64,000 nt of DNA, taken from Domibacillus sp. DTU_2020_1001157_1_SI_ALB_TIR_016. GTDB taxonomy: Bacteria > Bacillota > Bacilli > Bacillales > Domibacillaceae. This document shows, one piece after another, positions 46,260 through 55,675 of this stretch. The stretch lies in the NCBI RefSeq assembly GCF_032341995.1, contig NZ_CP135438.1:1612001-1676000 (forward strand), written 5' to 3'. The notes under the pieces are model-generated. The model saw nothing but the letters and a program-made list of their open reading frames with translations, was not told the origin of the DNA and did not search any database. Position 1 is the first letter of the stretch; each line of letters opens with the position of its first letter. The position numbers and the translations under genes are program-made.

Positions 46260-47156
46260 GTGTCAGCCAATACAGGTTCTTTAAAGAAAGCTTTAACACT
46301 ATTTGATAAAAAACAGGTTTTTAGTTATGAGAAAAAAATGACGTGGTCTGGTACCCTTATCGGGCTCTCTTTACTAACGCTGGCTTTTATTGTTTTATGC
46401 GCATTATTTCCTCAGTGGATTGCTCCCTACTCGGTTACAGAAATGAATCCTGAGGCTATTATGAAACCTCCTAGTTTCTCTCATATACTTGGAACAGACC
46501 AGTTTGGCCGTGATATTTTTAGTTTACTCGTATATGGAGCCAGGCAGTCATTGATAACCGGGCTGGCTGCAGTATTGATAGCCGGAGTGACAGGCACCAT
46601 TATTGGGCTGGTTGCTGGCTATACAGGCGGCCTTTTTGATGTTATTTGTATGCGAATGATGGATATTGCGATGACAATTCCTAATATTTTATTGGCGATC
46701 GCTATCTCGTCTGCTATGGGGGCAAGCCTTGTAAACATCATTCTGGCCATAAGTATTGCGGCGACTCCAGGATACACAAGAGTGATTCGCAGTCAGGTAA
46801 TCTCTCTTAAACATCGCCCTTTTATTGATGCTTCACAGTCAATTGGAACTTCTCATTTTGAAATAGTGATCCGTCATATTTTGCCTAACTGTTTATCCCC
46901 ATTAATTGTTATGGGAACGATTGGCATAGGCAGCAGCATTCTTATTGGAACAGGGCTTAGCTTTTTAGGTTTAGGTGTTGTTCAGGAAATACCTGATTGG
47001 GGATACTTGCTTTCACAAGGGCGCAGTTACATTACAGTTGCTTGGTGGATTGTTGCTTTTCCGGGTTTTGCTATCACCATGCTAGTCGTTGCGGTGAATC
47101 TACTTGGAGATGCACTCCGAAATCGGTTAGATCCTAAACAATCGAGAGTATCTTAA
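46260..47156 (+). CDS. Peptide-type ABC permease, DppC family
   Basis: A 298-residue permease. FPQWIAPYSVTEMNPEAIM, ILGTDQFGRDIFSLLVYGARQSL and SFLGLGVVQEIPDWGYLLSQGRSYI are DppC signatures. The GTG at 46260 is preferred because GAGG lies 8 bases upstream; a GTG 9 bases earlier overlaps that site. It pairs with the DppB-type permease and is followed by a double ATPase. Confidence 0.88.
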   Translation: MSANTGSLKKALTLFDKKQVFSYEKKMTWSGTLIGLSLLTLAFIVLCALFPQWIAPYSVTEMNPEAIMKPPSFSHILGTDQFGRDIFSLLVYGARQSLITGLAAVLIAGVTGTIIGLVAGYTGGLFDVICMRMMDIAMTIPNILLAIAISSAMGASLVNIILAISIAATPGYTRVIRSQVISLKHRPFIDASQSIGTSHFEIVIRHILPNCLSPLIVMGTIGIGSSILIGTGLSFLGLGVVQEIPDWGYLLSQGRSYITVAWWIVAFPGFAITMLVVAVNLLGDALRNRLDPKQSRVS

Positions 47157-47176
47157 CCTGCTAAAGGAGGAAAGTG

Positions 47177-49213
47177 ATGAATCATTTATTAGATATTAAA
47201 GAGTTATCTGTCGGGTTTAAAGTAAAAAATGGCTTCATTAATGCTGTTAATAAGGTTGATTTGAAAATTAATAAGGGAGAAATTCTTTGCCTGGTTGGTG
47301 AATCTGGCAGCGGAAAAACGATTACTTCTCTATCGATTATGCGGTTGATTGATTTTAACAATGGTGTTATTAATCATGGGGATATTCAACTAAATGGCCA
47401 AAGCTTAGCAAAACTTACGCCCCAAAAAATGAACGAGCTTCGAGGCAAAAAAATGGCTATGATTTTTCAGGAGCCGATGTCTGCTCTTGATCCGGTTTAT
47501 TCAATCGGTTACCAAATTAAAGAGGTAATTAAACGACATTCCAAAACAAACCGGGCAACTGCCCATGATAAAGCTGTTACATTGTTAAAAAGAGTTGGAA
47601 TTCCTGAGGCAGAGCTTCGCATGAAACAGTATCCTTATGAACTTTCTGGAGGTATGCTTCAGCGTGTCATGATCGCCATTGCTTTAGCCGGGGAACCAGA
47701 TTTATTAATTGCCGACGAACCAACAACTGCACTTGATGTAACCACTCAATCACAAATTCTTCACTTGCTTCAGGAATTAAAGGTGGAATTTAACCTCTCG
47801 ATTCTTTTAATCACGCATGACCTTGGAATCGCTGCCCAGCTTGCAGGTCGTGTAGTGGTTATGTACTCAACGAAAGTAGTTGAGGAGGCACCGACAGTTC
47901 AACTATTTGACAAACCAGCACACCCTTATACCAAAGGGCTGCTTCAGTCTATTGTTCCGGCAAACGGAGAGCAAAAAAAGCGGCTTTACTCTATAAAAGG
48001 TTCAATTCCCTCTCTATCAAATGCGCCAGAGGGCTGCCGGTTTCATCCCCGCTGTCCTTATGCAACAGACCAATGCAAATTAGAAGAACCCCCTTTGAAG
48101 TCTTATGAAGGACGCAAGGTGGCTTGCTGGCATGCAGATGTATTAATGAATGAAGATTTTCAGCAGACAGACACAGAGGCAGGAGTAACCATAATTGAAA
48201 ATAAAAAACATTTTCCAGAAATTATGGAAAGCAGCAATGAAGATACCGTTTCTCCCCTTGTGGAGATCGTTCATTTAAAAAAGTATTTTCCGATTCAAAA
48301 AGGGTATTTCCCGCCAACTAAAACACATATCAAAGCAGTGGATGATGTCTCTTTTTCGATTCATAAAGGAGAAACGTTTGGACTGGTTGGTGAATCCGGC
48401 TGTGGAAAGTCTACATTAGGACGCGTTTTATTGCAGCTGGAAAAAGCAAGCAGTGGAAATGTTCTTTTTCAAGGGAAAAACTTGGCCGCATTAAATAGAC
48501 GAGATTTAAAACTGGCTAAAGCAGACATGCAAGTTGTATTCCAGGATCCGTACGGTTCTATTAATCCCAGATGGAAAATCGGTGACATCATTGGAGAGCC
48601 TTTCAGAGTTCACCAATCATTAAGCAGCAAAGAGCAAAAAGAAAAAGTGCTAAATATCATGAACCTTGTGGGATTGAACACTAGCTGGTACGATCGTTAT
48701 CCAAATGAGTTTTCGGGAGGGCAGCGCCAAAGAATTGGAATTGCACGTGCTATTGCACTCAATCCGAAATTTATACTAGCAGATGAGGCAGTTTCAGCTT
48801 TAGATGTATCTGTACAGTCCCAAATCATTAATTTATTCCAAGATCTTCAGGATAATTTAGGGCTTACTTATCTATTTATCGGCCATGGTCTGGATGTGAT
48901 GCGTCATATCTCAAATCGCATTGGTGTGATGTATTTAGGGAAGCTCGTTGAAATCGCCCCTGCAGATGAACTGTTTCAACATCCTTCACATCACTATACA
49001 AAAGCGCTTTTATCCGCGGTTCCCATTGCGGATCCAAAACAAAAAAGAAACTTTGTATCGATTAACGGTGAGATTCCATCACCGGCTAATCCTCCCTCCG
49101 GCTGCCGCTTTCATACCCGCTGTCCAGCGGCTAAAGCGATTTGCAGACAGGAAACACCTGACTTAATATCCAGAGGAGCAGGCCATCAAGTGGCATGCCA
49201 TTTTCCTTTATGA
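47177..49213 (+). CDS. Fused DppD-DppF-type ABC ATPase
   Basis: A 678-residue protein containing two complete ABC ATPase domains, which are usually separate DppD and DppF proteins. The first has Walker A GESGSGKT, signature LSGGMLQRV and Walker B LLIADEPTTALD. The second has GESGCGKS, FSGGQRQRIG and ILADEAVSALD. In the second Walker B the residue following the catalytic Glu is Ala, not Pro. Each half ends in the oligopeptide C-terminal cysteine-rich motif (GCRFHPRCPYA, GCRFHTRCPAA). AGGAGG precedes the ATG by 6 bases. Confidence 0.93.
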   Translation: MNHLLDIKELSVGFKVKNGFINAVNKVDLKINKGEILCLVGESGSGKTITSLSIMRLIDFNNGVINHGDIQLNGQSLAKLTPQKMNELRGKKMAMIFQEPMSALDPVYSIGYQIKEVIKRHSKTNRATAHDKAVTLLKRVGIPEAELRMKQYPYELSGGMLQRVMIAIALAGEPDLLIADEPTTALDVTTQSQILHLLQELKVEFNLSILLITHDLGIAAQLAGRVVVMYSTKVVEEAPTVQLFDKPAHPYTKGLLQSIVPANGEQKKRLYSIKGSIPSLSNAPEGCRFHPRCPYATDQCKLEEPPLKSYEGRKVACWHADVLMNEDFQQTDTEAGVTIIENKKHFPEIMESSNEDTVSPLVEIVHLKKYFPIQKGYFPPTKTHIKAVDDVSFSIHKGETFGLVGESGCGKSTLGRVLLQLEKASSGNVLFQGKNLAALNRRDLKLAKADMQVVFQDPYGSINPRWKIGDIIGEPFRVHQSLSSKEQKEKVLNIMNLVGLNTSWYDRYPNEFSGGQRQRIGIARAIALNPKFILADEAVSALDVSVQSQIINLFQDLQDNLGLTYLFIGHGLDVMRHISNRIGVMYLGKLVEIAPADELFQHPSHHYTKALLSAVPIADPKQKRNFVSINGEIPSPANPPSGCRFHTRCPAAKAICRQETPDLISRGAGHQVACHFPL

Positions 49214-49248
49214 ACGATTTTCTATCAAATTTGAATGGAGAATAATAT

Positions 49249-50580
49249 ATGGCCAAATCCATGCATTTAGTTTTGTTTGCGACCTCAACAGGTCTTCACA
49301 TGGGTGGATGGCGACATCCTGAAGCTCAAAATGCCAATGAACTAGATATCGATTTTTATCAAGATCTTGCCTATAAAGCAGAAGCCGCAAAACTAGACAT
49401 GCTTTTTGTAGCAGACAAATTGGCAATCGATGATTTATATGGCGGAACATTTGATTTGTCTGTTACATACCGGCTTGTTTTATCTGTAGAACCCATTACT
49501 TTAATCTCCGCATTAAGTTCGGTCACCAAAAAGATTGGTCTTGCAGCAACCGCTTCTACCACCTACCAAGAGCCTTATCATATTGCGAGAATGTTCTCGA
49601 CGCTTGATCATTTAAGCAAAGGGCGTGTTGCCTGGAACATGGTCACATCAACAAGTGATACGGAAGCAAGAAATTTTGGTAAAACTCAACATTTAGATCA
49701 TTCTGCGAGATACGAAAGAGCAACAGAATTTATTGAAGTTGTGACTTCTTTATGGGATAGCTGGGAAGAAGATGCACTTATTCTAGATAAACACGAAGGA
49801 GTATACGCACGTAAAGCGAAAGTACACTACACAAATCATGATGGAAAATGGTTTAATGTAAAAGGACCTTTAAATGTATCCAGGTCACCGCAGGGACGGC
49901 CATTGATAATTCAAGCAGGGGCCTCAGAGGATTTTCAGCTTTCGGCATCGAAAAATGCCGATTTAATTTTTTCTGTTTCTCCTACTCTTGAAAAAGCAAA
50001 AATATTCTACGACCAGTTTAAAGAAAAAGTAGCTGCCAATCACCGTTCTAAAGAGGATGTCAAAATACTTCCAGGTTTAATGCCGATCGTAGGACGAACC
50101 CTTCAGGAAGCCAAAGAAAAAGAACGATTATTACGCACGCTCATCAATCCGCATGCTGCTTTAAGCTTTATGTCTGGCAGCATGAATTATGACTTATCGC
50201 TTCATGATCCAGATTCTCCGTTTCCAGATATATTAGACAAAATTACTGGAAGCCGTGGACGTTTTGAATACGTACTTAAAAAAGCAAAACAAGAAAACCT
50301 GACACTAGGTGAAGCAGCTCAATGGTACGCAGTCAGCCTCTCTTTCCCACTTCTCGTTGGCACTCCGGATTTCATTGCAGAGGAATTAGAAACATGGTAT
50401 AAAGAAGAAGCTTGTGACGGTTTTATTTTGATCCCTCCTTATATGCCCGGCGGCTTGGATGATTTTTTGGAATTGGTCGTGCCTATATTGCAAAAGAAAC
50501 AGATCTTTCGGTCAGATTACACCGGTGACATGCTAAGAGATCATTTAGGGCTGGATATTCCCCGTAATCGTTATAGTTGA
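49249..50580 (+). CDS. Luciferase-like flavin monooxygenase (NtaA/SnaA/DszA type), second copy
   Basis: A 443-residue paralogue of the monooxygenase at 42265, at the end of the operon. HMGGWRHPEAQNANELDIDFYQDLA, HLSKGRVAWNMVTS and QAGASEDFQLSASKNADLIF are characteristic. The pair flanks the importer genes. Two distinct enzymes imply either two substrates or two sequential oxygenations. A GGAG lies before the ATG. A strong terminator follows. Confidence 0.9.
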   Translation: MAKSMHLVLFATSTGLHMGGWRHPEAQNANELDIDFYQDLAYKAEAAKLDMLFVADKLAIDDLYGGTFDLSVTYRLVLSVEPITLISALSSVTKKIGLAATASTTYQEPYHIARMFSTLDHLSKGRVAWNMVTSTSDTEARNFGKTQHLDHSARYERATEFIEVVTSLWDSWEEDALILDKHEGVYARKAKVHYTNHDGKWFNVKGPLNVSRSPQGRPLIIQAGASEDFQLSASKNADLIFSVSPTLEKAKIFYDQFKEKVAANHRSKEDVKILPGLMPIVGRTLQEAKEKERLLRTLINPHAALSFMSGSMNYDLSLHDPDSPFPDILDKITGSRGRFEYVLKKAKQENLTLGEAAQWYAVSLSFPLLVGTPDFIAEELETWYKEEACDGFILIPPYMPGGLDDFLELVVPILQKKQIFRSDYTGDMLRDHLGLDIPRNRYS

Positions 50581-50624
50581 GTGAATATCTACATTCGATC
50601 CAAAAGATTCTATCAATATACTGT

Positions 50625-50662
50625 GCAGCCGTACAACAATTGTTGTACGGCTGCGATTTTTT
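50625..50662 (+). terminator. Strong terminator of the monooxygenase-importer operon
   Basis: A perfect 15-bp stem with GCAGCCGTACAACA in its 5' arm, nearly no loop, and a run of T residues. Confidence 0.9.
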
Positions 50663-50671
50663 ATTATTCCC

Positions 50672-50860
50672 CCTCGGAAAACCCTCACTTCCAGCTTGCT
50701 TAGCGGCAGGGCTGGCAAAAGAAAAAGATCCCTTCAACTTTAAAGTGTTTCTCAATATTTTATCCAAATGAAGCACAAAAAAAGATTATCAATCAGACGA
50801 TCGGGTGCTGCTGATTTGTGTACAATGATGTGCTATATAAGTTGAGCAAATGATTTTCCA
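50672..50860 (+). pseudogene. tnpB: Decayed tnpB fragment with element end
   Basis: GAAAACCCTCACTTCCAGC then TTGCTTAG resembles the left-end hairpin of the intact element at 19378-19414. Further on, frames read FNFKVF then NEAQKKIINQTIGCC-stop-FVYNDVLYKLSK, matching the intact TnpB N-terminus (LHFKAF, DEQKQLINQTIGCCRFVYNYIL). Frameshift, stop and deletion of the rest show it is dead. It is a different, diverged copy. Confidence 0.7.
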
Positions 50861-50894
50861 TACTACTTTTCAGAAAAAGCGTATGAGAACAGCG

Positions 50895-51047
50895 CTTAGC
50901 CCAGGCAATGGAACAGCGGCATTCGCAGGGCTGCGCGTTCCATGGGGCAGGCGATAAGCTCACCTTTACCGATCTGCGGCTCCGTCGATCTTATCTGCCC
51001 GCTAGTCCCATAGGAGTCTCCGCCCCGCGCCTGCCGCCTTTGTGGGG
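50895..51047 (-). repeat. GC-rich Bacillaceae-type intergenic repeat, inverted copy
   Basis: This stretch is much more GC-rich than its surroundings. On the minus strand it contains GGCGGAGACTCCTATGGGAC followed by TAGCGGGCAG, the core of a repeat common between Bacillaceae genes. No coding function is supported. It pairs with the copy at 51150-51263 in opposite orientation. Confidence 0.6.
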
Positions 51048-51149
51048 AGGAAAAACAGCAAGTGTCAAACATGCTGGTTATTCTTCCCTTATCAAAAAGA
51101 ATAAAGAGTCGGTGTCTATTCATTGGTGATCGCTTCTTTTCTAAAAAGC

Positions 51150-51263
51150 AACGGGCGGAGGATGGCGGCGAAGACTCCCGCGGGACGAGCGGACAGGCTG
51201 AAACGAGCAGCGCGAAGCGGCGGCTGGTTCAGCGTTCGCCCCGCAGGAAAGCGCAGCCGCCAG
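51150..51263 (+). repeat. GC-rich Bacillaceae-type intergenic repeat
   Basis: Plus-strand copy with GGCGAAGACTCCCGCGGGAC then GAGCGGACAG, and a GCGAAGCGGCGGCTGGTTCA tail. It shares the core with the inverted copy at 50895-51047. The spacer between the two (51050-51150) is AT-rich with no gene. Confidence 0.6.
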
Positions 51264-51305
51264 TTGCCCTATGTAAACAAGCATTAACAAACGCCAATAA
51301 AAACA

Positions 51306-51336
51306 GCAGCAAAAACAGAGTGACTGTTTTTGCTGC
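51306..51336 (-). terminator. Terminator of the sulfonate operon
   Basis: Stem GCAGCAAAAACA/TGTTTTTGCTGC with a 7-base loop lies 16 bases after the stop of the last gene. On the minus strand it is followed by TGTTTTTATT. Confidence 0.8.
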
Positions 51337-51351
51337 CAGTTCTAAACTGGA

Positions 51352-52341
51352 TTATTCCTCAGTGAAAATTTCTTTATCCACTATTTCCGCTACATCAACC
51401 GGCTTTTCAAGTACTCCTTCCTCGGCAAATGTATCAGCAACTTTTTGAACCGCTTCAATATCCTCGTTGCTTACAGGCCGTACATCAGCATTTACTTTAT
51501 TATTGATTTCACGGGCAACATCCTCTGGCAATCTAGTGATATCTGAATAAATTTTCACGTATTCTTCCTTATTGTCCTGCTCCCAATCCCAGGCTTTTGA
51601 GAATCGCTGGATCACATCTTGAAGTGCCGCTCTTTTTCCAGGGTCTTCAAGCGCCTCTTCAGATGCTGTAATAAAACCAATTCCGCTGTTAATGCCCTTC
51701 CCATCCTTCAGTACTCTTGCTCCATCATCTTCCGCAATGGTCGTATACGGATCAAAAGTAGCCCATACTTCAATATCTCCTGATTTAAATGCAGCGGCTG
51801 CATCCGTTGGAAGAACAAATTTAATGTTAACATCTTTTGTCGTTAGCCCTACTTCTTTTAATGCTTCAATCACCAGATATTGAGAAACACTTCCCTTTGC
51901 AGAAGAAATAACAATGTCTTTTCCTTTTAAGTCTTCTACATCTTTTATCGGAGAATCCTTTTGAACAAGAATAGTAACCGATTCAGCCGCTGACACACTT
52001 GATGCAATGATTTTAATGGGCACGCCGGATGCCGCAGCAGCCAATACAGGGGTATCTCCGGCAGGTGCGGTATCGACAGAGCCTGCTTTTACGGCTTCAA
52101 ATAAAGGTGCTGCTCCTTGAAAACTTGCCCATTCTACTTTGTATGGTGTTCCTTCGAGTACTTTTGAAGCTTCTACTTTTGATTTTGTCAGCCCGGCCTG
52201 ATCACCCAGCACTAACGTAACCTTGGAAAGATCTACTTCTCCATCCGCATTGACCTCAGCTGCTTGATCATTTTGTCCGCATCCTGCCAAGGCTGTTACC
52301 ATGCTTGCAACTAAAAAAGGATATAGTAATTTTTTCTTCAT
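51352..52341 (-). CDS. Aliphatic sulfonate-binding lipoprotein
   Basis: A 329-residue SsuA/TauA-family binding protein with lipobox (LAGC). VTLVLGDQAGLTKSKVEASKVLEGTPYKVEW and FEAVKAGSVDTAPAGDTPVLAAAASG are the family segments. The ATG at 52341 has GGGAG 8 bases upstream. It is the last gene of the operon read from 58021, away from its permease and ATPase, with the aldolase and crotonase genes in between. It resembles the B. subtilis SsuA group. Confidence 0.88.
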   Translation of the reverse strand: MKKKLLYPFLVASMVTALAGCGQNDQAAEVNADGEVDLSKVTLVLGDQAGLTKSKVEASKVLEGTPYKVEWASFQGAAPLFEAVKAGSVDTAPAGDTPVLAAAASGVPIKIIASSVSAAESVTILVQKDSPIKDVEDLKGKDIVISSAKGSVSQYLVIEALKEVGLTTKDVNIKFVLPTDAAAAFKSGDIEVWATFDPYTTIAEDDGARVLKDGKGINSGIGFITASEEALEDPGKRAALQDVIQRFSKAWDWEQDNKEEYVKIYSDITRLPEDVAREINNKVNADVRPVSNEDIEAVQKVADTFAEEGVLEKPVDVAEIVDKEIFTEE

Positions 52342-52378
52342 TTTCAACTCTCCCAGGATATAATATTATGTTTTTCGA

Positions 52379-53146
52379 TTAGTTTAATACTTCGGGCTCA
52401 TCCTCCACCAATTTGAGCCAAAGCTGCTGAAAATTAAACCAGCCGCTGTTCGACCCGCTTACTTGTGAATGGGTTAATAGTGCTGTTTCGTGATCTATCG
52501 CAATAGGTGAGCCAGCTGCCTCTGCAAGTAACTGCGCATGGCACGCACGATCCATTGCGATAAACCAATACGCCGCTTCATCTACACTTGTTCCCACAGT
52601 AAGCAAGCCATGATTTTTTAAAATAACAGCCTTGTACTGTTTAAGTGCAGCCGCAATCCTTTCCCCTTCACTTTGATCTAAAACTACGCCTCTAAAGTCA
52701 TCAAATAAACCGTGGTCCTGATAAAAGGCGCATGAATCCTGTGTGATTGGATCTAATAACCGGCCTAGCGAGGACCATGCTTTTCCATAAAGAGAATGAG
52801 AATGTGCCGCTGCTATTACGTCGGGACGCGCCTGATGAATTTGTGAATGGATGGCGATAGCTGCTTGGTTAATGGGAAGATTGCCTTCCACTACTTCTCC
52901 TTTATGATTAACTAGGTGCAAGTCGCTCACTTTCATAGAGGCAAAATGGACACCTAACGGGTTGACCCAATAATGATCTGTTTTTTCAGGGTCCCGCACC
53001 GTTATATGACCAGCCACTCCCTCATTAAAGCCAAATTGATTAAATATTCTGAAAGCGCCTGCCAGTCTTTCTTTTCGGTGCTGACGCTCCTCTTCCACAT
53101 TGTTAAAAACAGGTTGTTGAAAAATGGACTGTGTTTTTGTTGACAT
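52379..53146 (-). CDS. Class II aldolase/adducin-family protein
   Basis: A 255-residue protein of the fuculose-1-phosphate aldolase fold. The zinc ligands are in AAAHSHSLYGKAW (two His) and LKNHGLLTVG (third His), and NEGVAGHITVRDPEK is the N-terminal family motif. The family includes aldolases, epimerases and decarboxylases, so the reaction is not defined. It lies between the crotonase and the binding-protein gene in a sulfonate operon, where it might process the carbon skeleton after desulfonation. Confidence 0.82.
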   Translation of the reverse strand: MSTKTQSIFQQPVFNNVEEERQHRKERLAGAFRIFNQFGFNEGVAGHITVRDPEKTDHYWVNPLGVHFASMKVSDLHLVNHKGEVVEGNLPINQAAIAIHSQIHQARPDVIAAAHSHSLYGKAWSSLGRLLDPITQDSCAFYQDHGLFDDFRGVVLDQSEGERIAAALKQYKAVILKNHGLLTVGTSVDEAAYWFIAMDRACHAQLLAEAAGSPIAIDHETALLTHSQVSGSNSGWFNFQQLWLKLVEDEPEVLN

Positions 53147-53225
53147 AATATTCTTCCTCTCTGTATTTTTAATTTTTATTCATATCTTTCAATCTGTAAG
53201 TTGTTATTTTTCAACTTGGCAGCAC

Positions 53226-53969
53226 TCAGTTGGTTTTTTCTAAATAACGATGAAACCTCTCCTGGAAATCTCCTTGAAGAACCGAATCTCTCGTTAAATT
53301 TGAAGATGACTCTTTGTCTCCTGTACATAACTCCTTTAAAGCGCCCGCTGTATCAGCCGGCATTTTCAATAAAGTATTCGACCAATTTAAAGCCGTATCA
53401 TAAGCTTCCTGAGCTTCTTCACAAACTCGATGTACAAGACCATAGTGTTGAGCAGTAGCTGCCTTTACTTTTGTACCTGATAAAGTAAGAAAGCGTGCTC
53501 TTGACGGGCCAATTTCATTAATTAAGCGCTTGGTACCTAAAATCAATCCGAATTTAGGCCCAGGGAATCGAAATTCCGTTGTGGTACTGGCAACCCGGAG
53601 ATCACATGAAATGGCAAGGTCAGCCCCCGCTCCATAAGCATATCCATTTATAATTGCTATAGTCGGAACTGGAAAGCAAACCAGCTGTTCTAGAAGGTTT
53701 GATACGTTTTGAAAGAACAGACTTGCTGCTTGATTTGTCAATGTTTGAATATATTTCACATCAACTCCTGTACTAAAAGCTTTTGTCAAATTACTGCTCA
53801 AGACCAGAACGCCTGTATCTTCGTCATTTGCAATATTGTCTAAAGACGTCTTTAACTCTTCGTAAAATGCCAAATCAAATGCATTTAAGTTTTGAGGGCT
53901 GTTTAAAGAAAGGTGGACTATTTTCTTTAATGAACCAGTTTCATGGATGGCAACGTTTATCCTTTTCAT
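53226..53969 (-). CDS. Enoyl-CoA hydratase/isomerase-family protein (crotonase)
   Basis: A 247-residue crotonase-fold protein. The oxyanion elements are in LSSNLTKAFSTGVDVKYIQ and YGAGADLAISCDLRVAS. Where the classical hydratase has its two catalytic glutamates (FGQPE and the AQEA region), this protein reads FPGPKFGLILG and KAATAQHYG, with no glutamate. A hydratase reaction is therefore doubtful; a lyase or isomerase is more likely. It lies between the ATPase and the aldolase in the sulfonate operon. Confidence 0.85.
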   Translation of the reverse strand: MKRINVAIHETGSLKKIVHLSLNSPQNLNAFDLAFYEELKTSLDNIANDEDTGVLVLSSNLTKAFSTGVDVKYIQTLTNQAASLFFQNVSNLLEQLVCFPVPTIAIINGYAYGAGADLAISCDLRVASTTTEFRFPGPKFGLILGTKRLINEIGPSRARFLTLSGTKVKAATAQHYGLVHRVCEEAQEAYDTALNWSNTLLKMPADTAGALKELCTGDKESSSNLTRDSVLQGDFQERFHRYLEKTN

Positions 53970-54049
53970 AACCTCTCCTTTTCTATACCAAAGTTAGTGG
54001 AATAATAGAATTTGAAACATAAAGAGCTATTACAGCTGAAAGTTGTTGG

Positions 54050-54820
54050 TTATACTGTAGTAACCTCATCTAAAAGTATTTGATAGTCCTTTTTCATTAC
54101 ACGAGATAATACTTTATTCTCTAACTTGCCAAAAGCTGCGCTTCCACGCTCCCGTGGTCTCGGTAATGGAACTTGAAGGTCCATTGTGATTTTTCCATCT
54201 TCAATCAAAATAACCCGGTCTGCGAGTGTGATCGCTTCTGACACATCATGTGTAACCAAGACAGCTGTGAACCGATGTTCCTTCCAAATATCTTCAATCA
54301 ATTCTTGCATTTCAATTCTTGTCAAGGCATCAAGTGCTCCTAACGGCTCATCCAATAAAAGCAACTGTGGTTTGGTGACTAATGCCCGGGCTAGAGACAC
54401 TCTTTGTTTCTGTCCACCTGATAAAACGGAAGGCCAGTCACCTTCTCTTTCTTCTAAGCCAACCTGTTTTAAAGAAAACAGCGCCTGATCTTTCCAATTG
54501 CCCACAAGCCCTAATCCCACACCGACATTTTCCGCTACCTTCTCCCACGGAAGAAGACGAGCATCTTGAAACATAAATCGTGCTTTTTTGTTTAAAGAAC
54601 GAAGAATTTCACCGTTCAAGGAAATTTCCCCGCTGCTCTCTGTCTCCAGACCGGCAAGATGCCTTAATAACGTACTTTTACCGCAGCCGCTTTTTCCGAC
54701 AATGGCAACAAACTCGCCAGGTTCAATTGTTAAATTAATGCCTTTTAAAACTTCTGTATTCCCATATTTTTTTCGTAGATGCTTTATGTCTAGATGAACA
54801 CCTTGCTTCTTGGGAGTCAT
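54050..54820 (-). CDS. ssuB: Sulfonate ABC transporter ATPase (SsuB type)
   Basis: A 256-residue ATPase. Walker [10 protein letters not shown]-loop [13 protein letters not shown], signature [15 protein letters not shown], Walker [15 protein letters not shown] and H-loop [11 protein letters not shown] match SsuB. GGAGGTGATG precedes the ATG, nearly the full anti-SD complement. It begins 18 bases after the permease gene ends. Confidence 0.92.
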   Translation of the reverse strand: MTPKKQGVHLDIKHLRKKYGNTEVLKGINLTIEPGEFVAIVGKSGCGKSTLLRHLAGLETESSGEISLNGEILRSLNKKARFMFQDARLLPWEKVAENVGVGLGLVGNWKDQALFSLKQVGLEEREGDWPSVLSGGQKQRVSLARALVTKPQLLLLDEPLGALDALTRIEMQELIEDIWKEHRFTAVLVTHDVSEAITLADRVILIEDGKITMDLQVPLPRPRERGSAAFGKLENKVLSRVMKKDYQILLDEVTTV

Positions 54821-54838
54821 TGCTCATCACCTCCACAT

Positions 54839-55621
54839 TTATTGTTTGTTATAGCTTGGATTCCACCTAAGTAGTCTTGACTCAAGTAACTTTGCCGAAA
54901 AATCTGCCAGTTTACCTAAAACGGCATAAAGCAGGATTGCGACAACCACAATATCTATTTGCATAAATTCGCGTGCATTCATAGCCATATAGCCTATGCC
55001 AGCGTCAGCTGCTACCGTTTCAGCCACTATAAGAGTGAGCCACATAATGCCCAGGGAATAGCGTACCCCTACTAAGATAGAAGGCAATGCTCCTTTAAAA
55101 ATGACCCGTAGCATTAATTTACGCTTACTCAATCCATATACTTTTCCCATCTCAATTAACGACTTATCAACCGAAATAATGCCGTAATACGTATTCACAT
55201 AAATAGGAAAGAATACACCAATCGCTACTAAAAAGACCTTTGCTTCTTCTCCTATTCCAAGCCATAAAATAACCAGGGGAATAAGAGCAAGATGCGGAAT
55301 ATTCCGAAACATTTGAATCGTTGTATCTAAATGCTGCTTAGCTATAGGAGAAACCCCATTGGCTACTCCTAAAATAAGTCCAATACTTCCTCCGATTAAG
55401 AAACCAGTGAAAGCACGGCTGAAGCTGACTTGTATATGTTTAAAAAGCTCTCCCGATTCAATTAATTGCCATGCGGACGTCACAATGGCGGATGGAGCCG
55501 GCAGAGTATCCGGTGAAATAACGCCTGCCAGCGACAGTATCTGCCAAAACAGAATAAGCAGAAACGGCAGCAGCCAGGGTGCTATTGTTTTGTTGTAAGA
55601 AATGACTCCCATTTTGTTCAC
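54839..55621 (-). CDS. ssuC: Sulfonate ABC transporter permease (SsuC type)
   Basis: A 260-residue permease. VYGLSKRKLMLRVIFKGALPSILVGVRYSLG is the coupling loop region, and AETVAADAGIGYMAMNAREFMQIDIVVVAIL is typical of SsuC. The GTG at 55621 has AGGAGGG 6 bases upstream. It is followed closely by ssuB and preceded by the monooxygenase gene. Confidence 0.92.
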   Translation of the reverse strand: MNKMGVISYNKTIAPWLLPFLLILFWQILSLAGVISPDTLPAPSAIVTSAWQLIESGELFKHIQVSFSRAFTGFLIGGSIGLILGVANGVSPIAKQHLDTTIQMFRNIPHLALIPLVILWLGIGEEAKVFLVAIGVFFPIYVNTYYGIISVDKSLIEMGKVYGLSKRKLMLRVIFKGALPSILVGVRYSLGIMWLTLIVAETVAADAGIGYMAMNAREFMQIDIVVVAILLYAVLGKLADFSAKLLESRLLRWNPSYNKQ

Positions 55622-55675
55622 GTCGTTCCCTCCTTTTGAGTGCTGAAGATTTACTTTCTATTAATAAAGATTCGA

